From assembly GCF_963259705.1 (NCBI RefSeq), contig NC_081850.1:40075167-40139166 (forward strand): a stretch of 64,000 nucleotides of DNA, read 5' to 3'. A program made the position numbers and the translations under genes. Under the pieces are notes generated by a model. That model had not been told where the DNA came from and made no database searches. It worked only from the letters and a program-made list of their open reading frames with translations. This document shows, piece after piece, positions 44,199-54,989 of the stretch (positions are counted from its first letter, which is position 1; each line of letters starts with the position of its first letter). Origin of the DNA: Myotis daubentonii. Taxonomy: Eukaryota > Chordata > Mammalia > Chiroptera > Vespertilionidae.

Positions 44199-44305
44199 TA
44201 TATTAAAAGTCAGTGTGAAAACATGAAATTCTGAACAACTTTTTATTTGAGGGTTTTACAGAAAAATACTGTGAAATCCTAATAAAGAATTTAGAATAAC
44301 CTATA
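44199..44305 (+). other. C9orf85: C9orf85 3' UTR, short form
   Basis: Short AT-rich 3' UTR following the TAA at 44196. AATAAA lies at 44281-44286, 83 bases past the stop. Cleavage is expected about 10-25 bases later, so the end given is approximate. Longer alternative ends cannot be excluded. Confidence 0.7.
44281..44286 (+). terminator. Poly(A) signal AATAAA of C9orf85
   Basis: Canonical hexamer 83 bp downstream of the stop codon in non-repeat sequence. It is the first canonical signal after the CDS. Confidence 0.7.
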
Positions 44306-45335
44306 GAAAATGATAACATTTATACATGGACAATATAAATTGTGTATAATATTTGAACAATTATATAACTTATGCAGACTTTTCTTACAATAAATTTCTA
44401 AGTAGCATATGCTAGAAGATCTGCCCAGTGAGCATTGGGGTATCATAATGCAGTTCATGGGAATTATATAGAAGAATATCAAAGTAACAAGATTCAGAAT
44501 TGATGGTTTTGTAAGAACTATCTCATAGAAAAAATCCGATGACATTATTGCTAGCCTCAAAAATGGGTCCTCAGGTGTGTTCCTTTTGATAAATTTATCT
44601 CAAGTAAATGACCCATAAACAAAAGCCCCCTAACTTAATGTTTGGTTGCTTTATAAAGCAGAAAGTTGATTTTTAAAATAATAATGTTTAACAAGTATGT
44701 AGCAGTTTTTTTAAATGCATTTTTATCATCACATTTTAACCTTTTTTCTTTTATAAAGTATACATACAGAAAACTGCATAAAATATGTATGTATAATTTA
44801 GTAAATACTTATAAAGAAAACTCATACATCTATCACACAGATGAAGAACTACTCCTAAACAATGTAAATTAGCTTTATCTGATTTTTGAACTTTTTTTCT
44901 TTTTACTATGAAAAATCTCAAACCTAAAGAAAAGTAGCAAAATAATGCAATGAACCTTTGTATAATCCTACCTAGGTTCATATTTGTTAACAGTTTGTAC
45001 ATTTTGTTTGTATCTGAATAGGTGGATATGGATATATATTTTTTATTTGCTGAACCATTTAAAAATAAGTGGCAGGCATTAGTTTTGAATACACTTATGC
45101 ACATTATTTTGTACCTCTTCTTTATTTTATTAATATGAAATTTGTGAGATTGATTCAGGTTGTTGCAAAAGCTGTTACTAGTTCATTTAGATGTCTCTGT
45201 TTTATTCTATTGTATTTATGTACCATGATTTTATACTCTCTAATGTTGAGAGCCATTTGAGTTATCTCAATTTTTCCCTATTACAAAGAATACTGCTTTG
45301 AACATTGTTATATGTGTTTTTGGTACACGTCTTAT
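44306..45335. other. Downstream flank of C9orf85
   Basis: AT-rich intergenic or extended-3'-UTR sequence. The part 44880-45340 (aaatctcaaacctaaagaaa; ggttgttgcaaaagctg) may include old repeat debris, not assigned. Confidence 0.4.
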
Positions 45336-45353
45336 TTCTTGGTACACATTTTT

Positions 45354-45571
45354 TTTTTAAAATATATTTTATTGATTTTTTACAGAGAGGAAGGGAGAGA
45401 GACAGAGAGTCAGAAACATCGATGAGAGAGGAACATCGATCAGCTGCCTCCTGCACATCTCCTACTGGGGATGTGCCCGCAATCCAGGTACATGCCCTTG
45501 ACCGGAATCGAACCTGGGACCTTTCAGTCCGCAGGCCGACGCTCTATCCACTGAGCCAAACCGGTTTCGGC
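45354..45571 (-). repeat. Young Ves SINE with 18-bp perfect duplication
   Basis: Complete reverse copy ending ccaaaccggtttcggc. Flanks ttcttggtacacattttt at 45336-45353 and 45572-45589. Confidence 0.96.
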
Positions 45572-45804
45572 TTCTTGGTACACATTTTTGTATACATGAA
45601 TCTAGCAGTTGTCGAGGGCATTAGTATTACTATACTCCAGTGCCAGCTGTCTTTCCAGAAGGACTGCCATCTCCCTTCCCCACAGCAGTGTGTCAAGAGT
45701 TCTAGTACTCTGCCTCGTTTCCAACACTTGGTATCAAATTGCTGAATTTCTGTCAGTTTGATATGTGTGCAGGATACATTTTGCCTCGTTAAGAGTGTAA
45801 TGTC

Positions 45805-46056
45805 GCCGAAACCGGTTTGGCTCAGTGGATAGAGCGTCGGCCTGCGGACTGAAGGGTCCCTCCCAGGTTCGATTCCGGTCAAGGGCATGTACCTTGGTTG
45901 CGGGCACATCCCCAGTTGGGGATGTGCAGGAGGCAGCTGATCGATGTTTCTCTCTCATCGATGTTTCTAACTCTCTATCTCTCTCTCTTCCTCTCTATAA
46001 AAAATCAATAAAATATATTTTTTAAAAAAATAATTATATGCTTTAAAAAAAAAAAA
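45805..46056 (+). repeat. Young Ves SINE with 14-bp perfect duplication
   Basis: Head gccgaaaccggtttggctca, complete body, long A-rich tail. Flanks aagagtgtaatgtc (45791-45804 and 46057-46070). Same gccgaaacc-headed subfamily as 45354-45571, in opposite orientation. Confidence 0.96.
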
Positions 46057-46091
46057 AAGAGTGTAATGTCAATTTAAAATACTTCAACATA

Positions 46092-46490
46092 GGCCCTGGC
46101 GGGGTAGCTCAGTTGGTTAGAGTGTTGTCCCGATATGCCAAGATTGTGAGTTCGATCCCTGGTCAGGGCACATACAAAAAGTAAACAATGGCCCTAACTG
46201 GTTTGGCTCAGGGGATAGAGCGTCGGCCTACGGACTGAAGGGTCCCAGGTTCGATTCCGGTCAAAGGCATGTACCTTGGTTGCGGGCACATCCCCAGTAG
46301 GAGGTGTGCAAGAGGCAGCTGATCGATGTTTCTCTCTCATCAATGTTTCTAACTCTCTATCCCTCTCCCTTCCTCTCTGTAAAAAAATCAATAAAATATA
46401 TTTTAAAAAAGTAACCAATGAATGCATCAATAAGTGGAACAACAAATCGATGTTTCTCTGTCTCCCTCTCTGACAACCAATCGGAAAAAA
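46092..46490 (+). repeat. Ves-related SINE, 'aatgcat' subfamily, split
   Basis: Left part 46092-46190 (ggccctggcggggtagctca; gttcgatccctggtcaggg) and right part from 46406 (accaatgaatgcatcaataa, gtggaacaacaaatcgatg) flank an inserted younger SINE. Confidence 0.85.
46191..46405 (+). repeat. Young Ves SINE nested in another SINE
   Basis: Complete copy with head gccctaactggtttggctca. Flanked by aaaaagtaaacaatg (46176-46190) and aaaaagtaaccaatg (46406-46420). Confidence 0.95.
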
Positions 46491-46804
46491 AAACGTTTTA
46501 AAAAACTTTGACATAAAAGATAAAGACAGATAACATTATAGTGGCATCAAAGACATGTTAACCAGAAATAAATTTTCAAAATACTCAAGAACTCTGTCGA
46601 CAAAATCTTATCAAGACATTAAAGAAAATGGAGACACAAATAGAGAAAGATAAAATAAGTAGAGAGAGATACCATGTTCGTTATGTGGAAGTCTCAATCC
46701 TCTAAGCTTACAGTCTTACTAAAAGTTTCTTTGTGTGGCTTACCTGTTTGCATATAAATTTATTTTCTGGACTGTATAACTTTTGTGGCTAAAGAGACAA
46801 CTAA

Positions 46805-47022
46805 TTTTTTTTTAATATATTTTATTAATTTTTTACAGAGCGGAAGGGAGAGAGAGAGAGTCAGAAACATCGATGAGAGAGAAACATCGATCAGCTGCCT
46901 CCTGCACATCCCCCACTGGGGATGTGCCCGCAACCCAGGTACATGCCCTTGACTGGAATCGAACCCGGGACCTTTCAGTCCACAGGCCGACACTCTATCC
47001 ACTGAGCCAAACCGGTTTCGGC
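46805..47022 (-). repeat. Young Ves SINE
   Basis: Complete reverse copy ending ccaaaccggtttcggc. Flanks agacaactaa at 46795-46804 and 47024-47033. Confidence 0.95.
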
Positions 47023-47224
47023 AAGACAACTAAATTTTTATTAGGCCTAGAATAAGTTCTTTCCCATCTGAATAAATAATAATTCCTCAGATTACCTGGA
47101 GGGAAATTTAACAAACAGCATCACCTAGTGACATCTACTAATATCTGCATTTAGTTCTTTAGTACTAACAAAAGTTTTGTTTTCTTATAACAGACTTCAA
47201 TTTAATTGTTATATGTAGATCATT

Positions 47225-47428
47225 TAAAAATTTTATTTTTATTGATTTTTAGAGAGAAAGAAAGGGAGAGAGAATAAACATTAATGCGAGAGTGGCTGGC
47301 TGCCTCCTGAATGCCCTCTACCAGGGATTGACCCCAAAGCCTGAGCTTGTGCCCTGATTGGGAATTGAACTGGCAACCCATCTGTGCATGGGATGATACC
47401 CAATCAACTGAGCCACACCAGCCAGGGC
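47225..47428 (-). repeat. Ves SINE, older
   Basis: tttttattgatttttagaga, ctgcctcctgaatgccctct, and head caactgagccacaccagcca in reverse. Confidence 0.88.
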
Positions 47429-47477
47429 TATTTAGTTCATTTTTATTTATTTAGGTATTATCCTTTCTAATCTAAAA

Positions 47478-47479
<2 letters not shown>

Positions 47480-47527
<48 letters not shown>
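47480..47527. repeat. (TG)n microsatellite
   Basis: 24 perfect units. Confidence 0.96.
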
Positions 47528-47529
<2 letters not shown>

Positions 47530-47540
47530 AATTGAAGCCC

Positions 47541-47705
47541 AACATGGATCTAAATCCTGACTCAGTCACTTAGTAGCTATAGGACTTGATGCAAATTAAT
47601 TTTTCTGTGCCTTGGTTTCCAAGAGGTTGTTAGAAGGATTAAATGCATTAATATGTAAAATACTTAGAACCTGTAAAACCACTACACAAGTGGTATTATT
47701 GCTAC
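47541..47705 (+). repeat. MIR SINE
   Basis: aatcctgactcagtcactta, gtagctataggacttgatgc, tgccttggtttcc and a ttagaaggattaaatgcatt tail follow MIR order. Confidence 0.7.
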
Positions 47706-47821
47706 TATGAGTGTGTGTGTATAAATTAATTAGTAATGAGCATCAATTTGGTTGTTTACCTATATTCTACGAAAGAAGACATATGTGTATGGAGTGCAGA
47801 ATGTATATATATATGGAATCC

Positions 47822-48180
47822 TGTTGATGCCAGAGGAATTCAAGAGCCAGACTTGGTTTTTGGGGTGCCCCTGAAAGAATGATGGGAGGTGGAAACAAGC
47901 TTTATTGGCATGGAGTTACATTTCTTGGGTTCCAAAGTCCCCTGCCCCTTAAGCCAGTCCTGGAAAAGGTGTAGCTGGGAGTCCAGCAAAGTCAGAAACA
48001 AGGCCAGTGTCCAGAGCTCCCGTCCCATGTTGCAGCCAGTGTGGTTCAGTATTCAGGCCAATTAAAGTTCATTCGTCCATGTATGGAGCCCAACATGGCT
48101 ATGCGCCATGCAGGTGCAGGAGACTCAGCCCCCTGCAGCAGGGGTGCCAGGAGCCAGCGCCCTAGAGCCTTTGTCTAGAA
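47822..48180 (-). repeat. Possible solo LTR of an endogenous retrovirus
   Basis: On the minus strand the region has aactccatgccaataaagct (poly(A) signal), about 70 bp of U5-like text and ends ggcatcaaca, a CA terminus, at 47822. GC-rich body unlike its surroundings. The 5' (TG) border and target duplication were not found, so the upper limit is a guess. Confidence 0.4.
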
Positions 48181-48752
48181 ATATATATATTTAGACTTCA
48201 TGCACATGTAGTGGCCATGTCCATGCTGGCCAATTGCCTGTTTCCAGGTGTGATTAACAGGCAAGCGTTTTCTCGTGTTACTCTGGCCTTGTTGGGCATG
48301 CATCTAAACTGCCTTTGTCCAGTCCTTTCCCCTACTGATCAGCAGAGAATAGACTTGGAGAGTGCTAAATGCAGTTTTTTTGCAAAACTGTATAAATGGC
48401 TTGTCTATATCTAGTCTTCCCGTTTACTCCTTTCTGAAGAACTGTTGGTTCCTGGGCATCATTGGAGAGTGCTTAGGTTTCTAGCTGTTGCTAATACAAC
48501 TAAATTCAATTCACTTTTTTTTATTCTTCCCTCATGACTGTTGATTTCCACATATGAATCATAACACCTGTAATCTTTCTAATTAGGTGATGCCACTTTA
48601 TCGTGAGACACTCTTGGGTAATAGAAGGAATATAAGTGTTTGTAACAATTCTGGATATGTCTGTAGTTGTACTGGGCATTTAAGTTGTAGTGATTGTCTC
48701 CTAATCAGTAATGATTATCAGGAGAGGAAAAACAAAGTTGTTATATGTACTT

Positions 48753-48755
<3 letters not shown>
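48181..48755. other. Intergenic, unassigned
   Basis: No exon or named repeat. May include part of the LTR-like element. Confidence 0.35.

Positions 48756-48801
<46 letters not shown>
48756..48801. repeat. (AT)n microsatellite
   Basis: About 23 AT units. Confidence 0.96.
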
Positions 48802-48804
<3 letters not shown>

Positions 48805-48814
48805 TGTAAGTTCT

Positions 48815-48945
48815 GAAATAAGTATTCTCCATCTTTCAGGTAATTAAACTAAGGCTCAGAGGTTTAATAATTTGCCAAAGTAAATATAATACTGAAATTC
48901 AAACCAAGTCTTTGTGGCTCCAAAGCCTATATTATTTCAACTACA
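48815..48945. repeat. MIR-like fragment
   Basis: ggtaattaaactaaggctca followed by gaggtttaataatttgccaaag resembles the 3' half of MIR ('aaactgaggctcagagagg...'). Confidence 0.5.
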
Positions 48946-49133
48946 TGTATGCAAAGTTACAAATATTTTATGTTCCTAAACATTTTGGGGGTTTTCTTAA
49001 GTGAAATTTGGAATATCATTAATTCAAAATTATAGCTATCCTCTATATAACTTGTGGCATAGATTTTTGTCACTCATTTTGTTCAGATTTGTTAGTAATA
49101 TTGAATGTTGCAAGGCTATTTTCCACAATTTTT

Positions 49134-49328
49134 TAAAACATATTTTATTGATTTTTTACAGAGAGGAAGGAAGAGGGATAGAGAGTTAGAAACATCGATC
49201 AGCTGCCTCCTGCACACTCCCCACTGGGTATGTGCCCGCAACCAAGGTACATGCCCTTGACTGGAATCGAACCTGAGACCCTTGAGTCTGCAGGCCGATG
49301 CTCTATCCAGTGAGCCAAACCGGTCAGG
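49134..49328 (-). repeat. Ves SINE with 19-bp duplication
   Basis: Complete reverse copy ending gccaaaccggtcaggg. Flanks gctattttccacaattttt at 49115-49133 and 49329-49347. Confidence 0.95.
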
Positions 49329-49347
49329 GCTATTTTCCACAATTTTT

Positions 49348-49829
49348 ATTGGCAACCCTTATGAAGTCAGGGGAATATGGTGGGATTACTTACTCAGCTC
49401 TCCCACACTTTTGTAAGTAATTATATATATGGAAAAAATTGTGAATTTCCCAAATCTCATCTGCAAGACTTTTTAAGGAATTGCTGCACCAGGCTTTCAA
49501 AAGATAGTGCTACATAAAATTACACATGAATTTTCACCTTTTATTTCTATATTTTTTTATATATTTTGATAATCTTAAAAATGTGTTTATTTTAAAGAAT
49601 ATAAGTTGCATTACCATAAAATATAGTTGGTAATTGGTATTAAGGTGGAAGGTTTTAAAAAATATATTAGATATGAAAATACCTAAGTGGTAGGTACCTA
49701 AGTGTTGTACCTTAGTGTTAAGTTGACTAAGACATATCTTTCACCAAAATCCGGTTTAGAAGTTTCTGAAACCTCTAACAGCATTCATTTAAAGTATATA
49801 AATGAACTTTTCCATTTTGAGGCAAGGAA
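49348..49829. other. Intergenic, unassigned
   Basis: AT-rich; includes short internal duplications (aagtggtaggtacctaagtg). No gene. Confidence 0.4.
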
Positions 49830-50166
49830 AAATTAACTTTTCCATTTTATACATTGTCCATTGATGAACCTCGCAAATATGATGAGCAAAAGAATCCACA
49901 TACAAGAAAGTATACACTTCATGATCTCATACGAAGTTCAAAAATAATCAAAACTAATTTATGGTGATAGACATCAGAATAGGGGTTTCCTTTGGGGGTG
50001 TGGACTGACCAGGAAGGGGCATGAGGAAACCTGTGGAGTGCTGGAATCACCTGCATCTTTATCAAGGATCTAGAAGAGTCCAGGTGATGGTTACACAAGT
50101 GCCTAGAAATTTATAGTGTAACACTTAGAATTTGTTCACTTTATGTAAATTTAACCTGAATTCAAA
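49830..50166 (+). repeat. Old L1 3' end, sense
   Basis: tatggtgatagacatcagaa, ggggtttcctttgggggtgt and aaggggcatgaggaaacctg are standard old L1 3' UTR text. Confidence 0.7.
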
Positions 50167-50176
50167 AGTAATTATA

Positions 50177-50416
50177 AGCCCTAGCCAGTTTGGCTCAGTG
50201 GCTAAAGTATCAGTCCTCGGACTAAAGGGTCCTGGGTCCGATTCCGGTTAAGGGCATGTATCTCGGTTGCAGGCTCCATCCCCCGTCCCTGGTCAGAACA
50301 CGTGCAGGAGGCAATAATCGATGTTTCTGTCTGTGTGTGTCTTCCTCTCCTTCCACTCTCTCTAAAAATTAATGGAAAAATATCTTCAGGTGAGGATAAA
50401 TAAATAGTGTTTTTTC
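50177..50416 (+). repeat. Ves SINE with cttcaggtgagg tail extension
   Basis: Head ccctagccagtttggctcag, tail ctaaaaattaatggaaaaat, then atcttcaggtgaggataaat. Flanks agtaattata at 50167-50176 and 50417-50426. Confidence 0.92.
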
Positions 50417-50514
50417 AGTAATTATATTTAATTTTAAAAGTTAATAGTACACTGCTGCCAAATCCATGCCTTGAGATAAAGCCACGTAAATCATGACTTC
50501 AGGAAGAGTAGGAG

Positions 50515-50755
50515 ATGGAGGCACTCTAGGAGTGTAGGAGGCACATTTGTTTGAATCCTAACCCTGCTTCTTACTGGTCAGGTGACCCTGGCTCAATGTC
50601 CTTCCCCACATGAGGTTACCTTGTGTGTCCCTTATGTATCTGCAAAACGAGGACAGTGATTTCTACAGTATAAGATGGCTGTGAGGGTTAAATATGGTAT
50701 CCATACAGCTCCTGGCCCATAGTAGGCGCTCCATTTATGGTGTTTACTATCTTTA
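50515..50755 (+). repeat. MIR SINE, near full length
   Basis: ttgaatcctaaccctgcttc, gtcaggtgaccctggctcaa, tctgcaaaacgaggacagtg, ggctgtgagggttaaatatg and cctggcccatagtaggcgct give the full MIR order. Confidence 0.82.
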
Positions 50756-50819
50756 ATCTGTAAGAGGGTTTTTTCTTGTACCATTATGAAGAAAAATGAT
50801 GGTAACATGGGGAACAGCG

Positions 50820-51716
50820 ACCTGAATGACTGATAGAGGAAATGAATGGGCCCCGGGGAAATCACCAGGACCAGCTGCGGTCAGGAAAGATGGTCTCCTA
50901 CGGCACAGAGCTGACGTCCCTCAGCAGAGGATATTGCAGCATGTCTGCAAAGACAGGAAACATCGGGTAAAGTGACTTTTAAACGATTTACACTGTTCAG
51001 TAGTATACACAGTATGTTTTCTGGTGAAGTGCTCTAGAGGAAAAGCTATAGGTGCCCAATTGTTATTCTGGGAAATTATTTCATTAACATACTAAAAATG
51101 TCCAGAACATCTGGAAACACTGGGAGAATAGTGTATTTATTACACTTTACCCCAAAGCATACTGAACATACTATTTGGAAATGCACTGAACAGTTACACA
51201 CCGTTTTAAAATAGATTTCCTCTATGTTTCTCACCTTCGCAACACTAATGGCCAGTGACAAAAACAAGACTTACTGAAAGAAGCACGTATTTCTTATAAA
51301 TCATTTGGAAACAGTTTTGGAGTCCATTTCTTGGCAATGGAAATAGTACATTTCAGATCCTATTAAGTGATTGACTTACATGTGGGAAGTACTCAATTGG
51401 TCGTTCTGGAAATACTTAGTGGTGCTGCGCCACTGTTCGTAACGTTGAGAGGATATCCTACAGAAAATGAAAATCCCAGAGGGAGGAAGCCACGTGGGGG
51501 CATGTTGTCTCTGCCTGGCACGATCTTGTAATACACGTTTGAACTGTAGAATTCTGGAGACCCAACTGGTTTTAACTGAAATGGGCTCCTTGGGATAGAT
51601 TGGTGGCAAAACAGGAATCCACAAAACAGCTCCGTTATATGTTTGGACAAGCATCCACCAGTCAACCTTATGTGGTTTTTCAGTCATATAACTTCCTCCT
51701 TTTCTATGACCCACTG
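50820..51716 (-). other. Unrecognised non-repeat segment with exon-like signals
   Basis: Two overlapping open frames on the minus strand span about 51376-51714 (112 codons, GTG-initiated) and 51393-51665 (90 codons). A consensus donor GTAAGT lies at 51379-51374 (minus) and a strong acceptor tttcctgtctttgcag ends at 50945, with short open sequence after it. I do not recognise either peptide, and no poly(A) signal or promoter is visible. It could be a lncRNA, a decayed gene or chance. In human a minus-strand gene (C9orf57) lies just beyond C9orf85, but the peptides here did not match what I recall of it. Confidence 0.25.
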
Positions 51717-52206
51717 TTCAAGTACATTTTCCCAACCCAGGGGACATGCCTGTAGCCCAACAATCAACTGTGTTTTCCCAGCTGTGAACTGACTGCAGAG
51801 TTGACAAAAAACACCATGGAACTGAACATAAAGGAGTGATTTTGCTTTTATTGTTCAGTGTTGCATTAGGAGGTGAAAGAGTTTGAGGGAGTTTCTACTC
51901 AGGGACTGCTGACCCCACCAGGTTGCAAGAAGCCCATGAATCCACATGGCACTGGGCCTTGTCAGCAGATTGAATAAGGACTATGTCTTGCATATCTAGC
52001 TATTATTTTTATATGCAGTAGACATGATTAGTTAAATGCAAATTCAATTAAAATTATTACAGAGTTCAAAGTATTCTCAAAATTATTATTTCCTCAATTT
52101 ATATTAAAGATTTGATTCAAATATGCAGGATTGTCACTTTTTTGCTGTTAGAAAGGGATGTTGGCCTGGGAATGGTTGGGTACCACTGATAAACATACCA
52201 GTCTTG
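51717..52206. other. Intergenic, unassigned
   Basis: No repeat or gene recognised. Confidence 0.4.
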
Positions 52207-52363
52207 TCCTGGCCGGTGTGGCTCAGTTGGTAGAGCATGATCCAGTCTGGTGTACCAAAAGGTTACGGGTTTGGTCCACACTGAGGTAACCAACCGATGA
52301 TTCTCACATCAATGTTTCTCCCTCTCCCTCTCTCTCTCAAAATCAATAAAAACATATTTTTAA
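52207..52363 (+). repeat. Ves SINE, internally shortened
   Basis: Head cctggccggtgtggctcagt; body jumps from ttggtccacactgaggtaac to the tail, lacking the gcaggaggcagctg block; tail aaaatcaataaaaacatatt. Confidence 0.9.
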
Positions 52364-52374
52364 AAAAAGAATCA

Positions 52375-52575
52375 GGCCAACCAGTGTGGTTCAGTTATTA
52401 AGCGTCAACCCATGAATCAAGAGGCCATGGTTCAATTCCCAGTCAGGGCACATGCCCAAGTTGTGGTCTCTATCCCCAGTAGGGGTCGTGTAGGAGACTT
52501 CCAATTGATGTTTTTCTCTCGATGTTTCTCTCTATATATATGCCGTTCCCTTCCTCTCTCTAAAATCAATTATTT
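52375..52575 (+). repeat. Ves SINE, inserted in the tail of the preceding SINE
   Basis: Head ggccaaccagtgtggttcag, body ttcaattcccagtcagggca, tail ctaaaatcaattattt. Flanks aaaaagaatca (52364-52374 and 52576-52586). Confidence 0.9.
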
Positions 52576-52876
52576 AAAAAGAATCAGCCTTCATTGTGCT
52601 GTAAATTCTGTAAAATTCTATAAAAACTATTTTCACAATGTAATAAGTCTGTCTCTGTACTTTTTAAATGCTGAGGTGTAATATATAGACCATAAAATTC
52701 ACCCATTTTAAGTGTATACTTTTATGAGTTGTGCAGTTATCACCACAATCCAGTTTTAGTACATTCCCATCACATCAGAAAGATCTATCATGATCGGTTT
52801 TAGTCACTCTCCATTCCCACCCCCAGCCTAAAGCAGCTAATCTTTCTTTGTCTATAAAATTTTTTATGAACCTTTT

Positions 52877-54440
52877 TTTTTTTATTGCTTAAAGTATTAC
52901 AAAGGGTATTACATATGTGTCCATTTTTCCCCCCGCCCGAGACAGTCCCCTAGCCTCCCCTATCCCCCAGTGTCTTATGTCCATTGGTTATGCTTATATG
53001 CATGCATACAAGTCCTTTGGTTGATCTCTTACCCCCCTACCTCCTGCACGCACCCTCCCCGGCCTTCCCGCTGCAGTTTGACAATCTGAGGCACCTCTGC
53101 CTCTGTATCTATTATTGTTCAAAAGTTTATAATGGTCTCTATTATCCATGAATGAGTGAGATCATGTGGTATTTTTCCTTTATTGACTGGCTTATTTCAC
53201 TTAGCATAATGCTCTCCAGTTCCATCCATGACGTTGCAAATGGTAAGAGTTCCTTCCTTTTTAGAGCAGCATAGTATTCCATCGTGTAGATGTACCACAG
53301 TTTTCTAATCCATTCATCTACTGATGGGCACTTAGGCTGTTTCCAGATCTTAGCTATGGTGAATTGTGCTGCTATGAACATAGGGGTGCACCAATCCTTT
53401 CTGATTGGTGTTTCTGGTTTCTTGGGATATATTCCTAGAAGTGGGATCACAGGGTCAAATGGCAGTTCCATTTGTAGTTTTTTGAGGAAACTCCATACTG
53501 TCTTCCATAGTGGCTGCACCAGTCTGCATTCCCACCAGCAGTGCACAAGTGTTCCTTTTTCTCCACATCCTCTCCAGCACTTGTCATTTGTTGATTTGTT
53601 GATGATAGCCAGTCTGACAGGTGTGAGATGGTACCTCATTGTTGTTTTGATTTGCATCTCTCGGATGATTAGTGACTTTGAGCATGTTTTCATATGTCTC
53701 TTGGCTTTCTGAATGTCCTCTTTTGAAAGGTGTCTATTTAGGTCCTTTGCCCATTTTTTGATTGGATTGTTTATCTTCCTTTTGTTAAGTTGTATGAGTT
53801 CCCTATAAATTTTGGAGATTAGGCCCTTATCAGATATGTCATTGGCAAATATGTTTTCCCACACAGTGGGTTTTCTCGTTGTTTTGTTGATGGTTTCTTT
53901 TGCTGTGCAGAAGCTTTTTATTTTGATGTAGTCCCATTTGTTCATTTTCTCTTTCGTTTCAAGTGCCCTAGGAGCTGTATCAGTGAAGAAATTGCTTCGG
54001 CATATGTCTGAGATTTTGTTGCCTTTGGATTCTTCTAGAATTTTTATGGTTTCCTGTCGTACATTTAAGTCCTTTATCCATTTTGAGTTTATTTTTGTGT
54101 ATGGTGTAAGTTGGTGGTCTAGTTTCATTTTCTTGCATATATCTGTCCAATTTTCCCAACACCATTTATTGAAGAGACTATCTTGGCTCCATTGTATGTT
54201 CTTGCCTCCTTTGTCAAATATTAATTGAGCATATTGGTTCGGGCCGATTTCTGGGCTCTCTATTCTATTCCATTGATCTATATGCCTATTCTTGTGCCAG
54301 TACCAGGCAGCTTTGAGAACAGTGGCTTTGTAATACATCTTGATATCTGGTATTGAGATCCCACCTACTTTGTTCTTTTTCAGGATTGCTGCAGTTATTC
54401 GGGGTCTTTTTTTATTCCAGATGAATTTTTGGAGAGTTCA
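52877..54440 (-). mobile_element. Young 5'-truncated L1 (ORF2 3' end plus 3' UTR)
   Basis: Begins with the T-run of the reversed poly(A) tail and ends at a truncation point. Flanked by ttatgaacctttt (52864-52876 and 54441-54453), a perfect 13-bp duplication. 1.56 kb. Confidence 0.93.
53142..54440 (-). CDS. L1 ORF2 protein, C-terminal fragment, open reading frame
   Basis: The frame is open from the truncation point at 54440 to TAA at 53142, about 430 codons; the first ATG is at 54338. It encodes the part of ORF2p after the reverse-transcriptase catalytic core: [20 protein letters not shown], the WxxIF segment, then the Cys-rich end [16 protein letters not shown] (the CX3CX7HX4C-type motif, here [18 protein letters not shown]) and [15 protein letters not shown]. 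The endonuclease and RT active site are missing, so it cannot act on its own. The lack of any stop over 1.3 kb points to a recent insertion. Confidence 0.9.
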
Positions 54441-54761
54441 TTATGAACCTTTTATGTAAATGAAGTCATACAACATATGGTCATTAAGTCTGGCTTCTTT
54501 TACCTACCATAACATTTTTGAGATACATCCATGTTATAACATGTATCAGCAGTTTATTAATTATTCTTTTTTTGTTCTTTATAAAAATGGCTGAATAGTA
54601 TTCCATTGTATGGACATACTGTTTACCCACTCAAATTTTAATTGTTTCTACTTTGTGGCTATTATTAATAATGCTGTTGTGAACATTTGCATATGAAGTC
54701 TTTGTGTGGACATGTTTTCATTTTTCTTGGGTATATGTACCTAGGAGTAAGAGTGCTGAAT

Positions 54762-54979
54762 TGGCCCAGCCATCTGGCTCAATAGTTGAGCATCAACCTA
54801 TGAACTGAGAAGTCATGGTTCGATTCCTGGTCAGGGCACATGCCTGGGTTGCAAGCTTGATACCCAATAAGGTGCATGCAGGCAGCAGCTGATCAATGAT
54901 TCTTTGTCATCATTGATGTTTCTATCTCTTTCTCCCTCTCCCTTCCTCTCTGAAATCAAGAAAAATATATTTTTTTAAA
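54762..54979 (+). repeat. Ves SINE
   Basis: Head ggcccagccatctggctcaa, B box ggttcgattcctggtcagg, tail ctctgaaatcaagaaaaata. Confidence 0.92.
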
Positions 54980-54989
54980 AAAGAAAACA

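Larger units (their letters stand above)
52670..54760 (-). repeat. Old L1 3' fragment, split by a younger L1
   Basis: Left part 52670-52863 (tgaggtgtaatatatagacc; gttatcaccacaatccagtt) and right part 54454-54760 (gaagtcatacaacatatggt; ggctgaatagtattccattg; gctgttgtgaacatttgcat) are contiguous antisense old-L1 text with the insertion removed. Confidence 0.75.

Noticed and set aside
45805..45880. tRNA-like sequences in Ves heads
   Set aside because: A and B box words are present but the cloverleaf is not intact and the sequence continues into SINE body and tail. These are SINEs, not tRNA genes.
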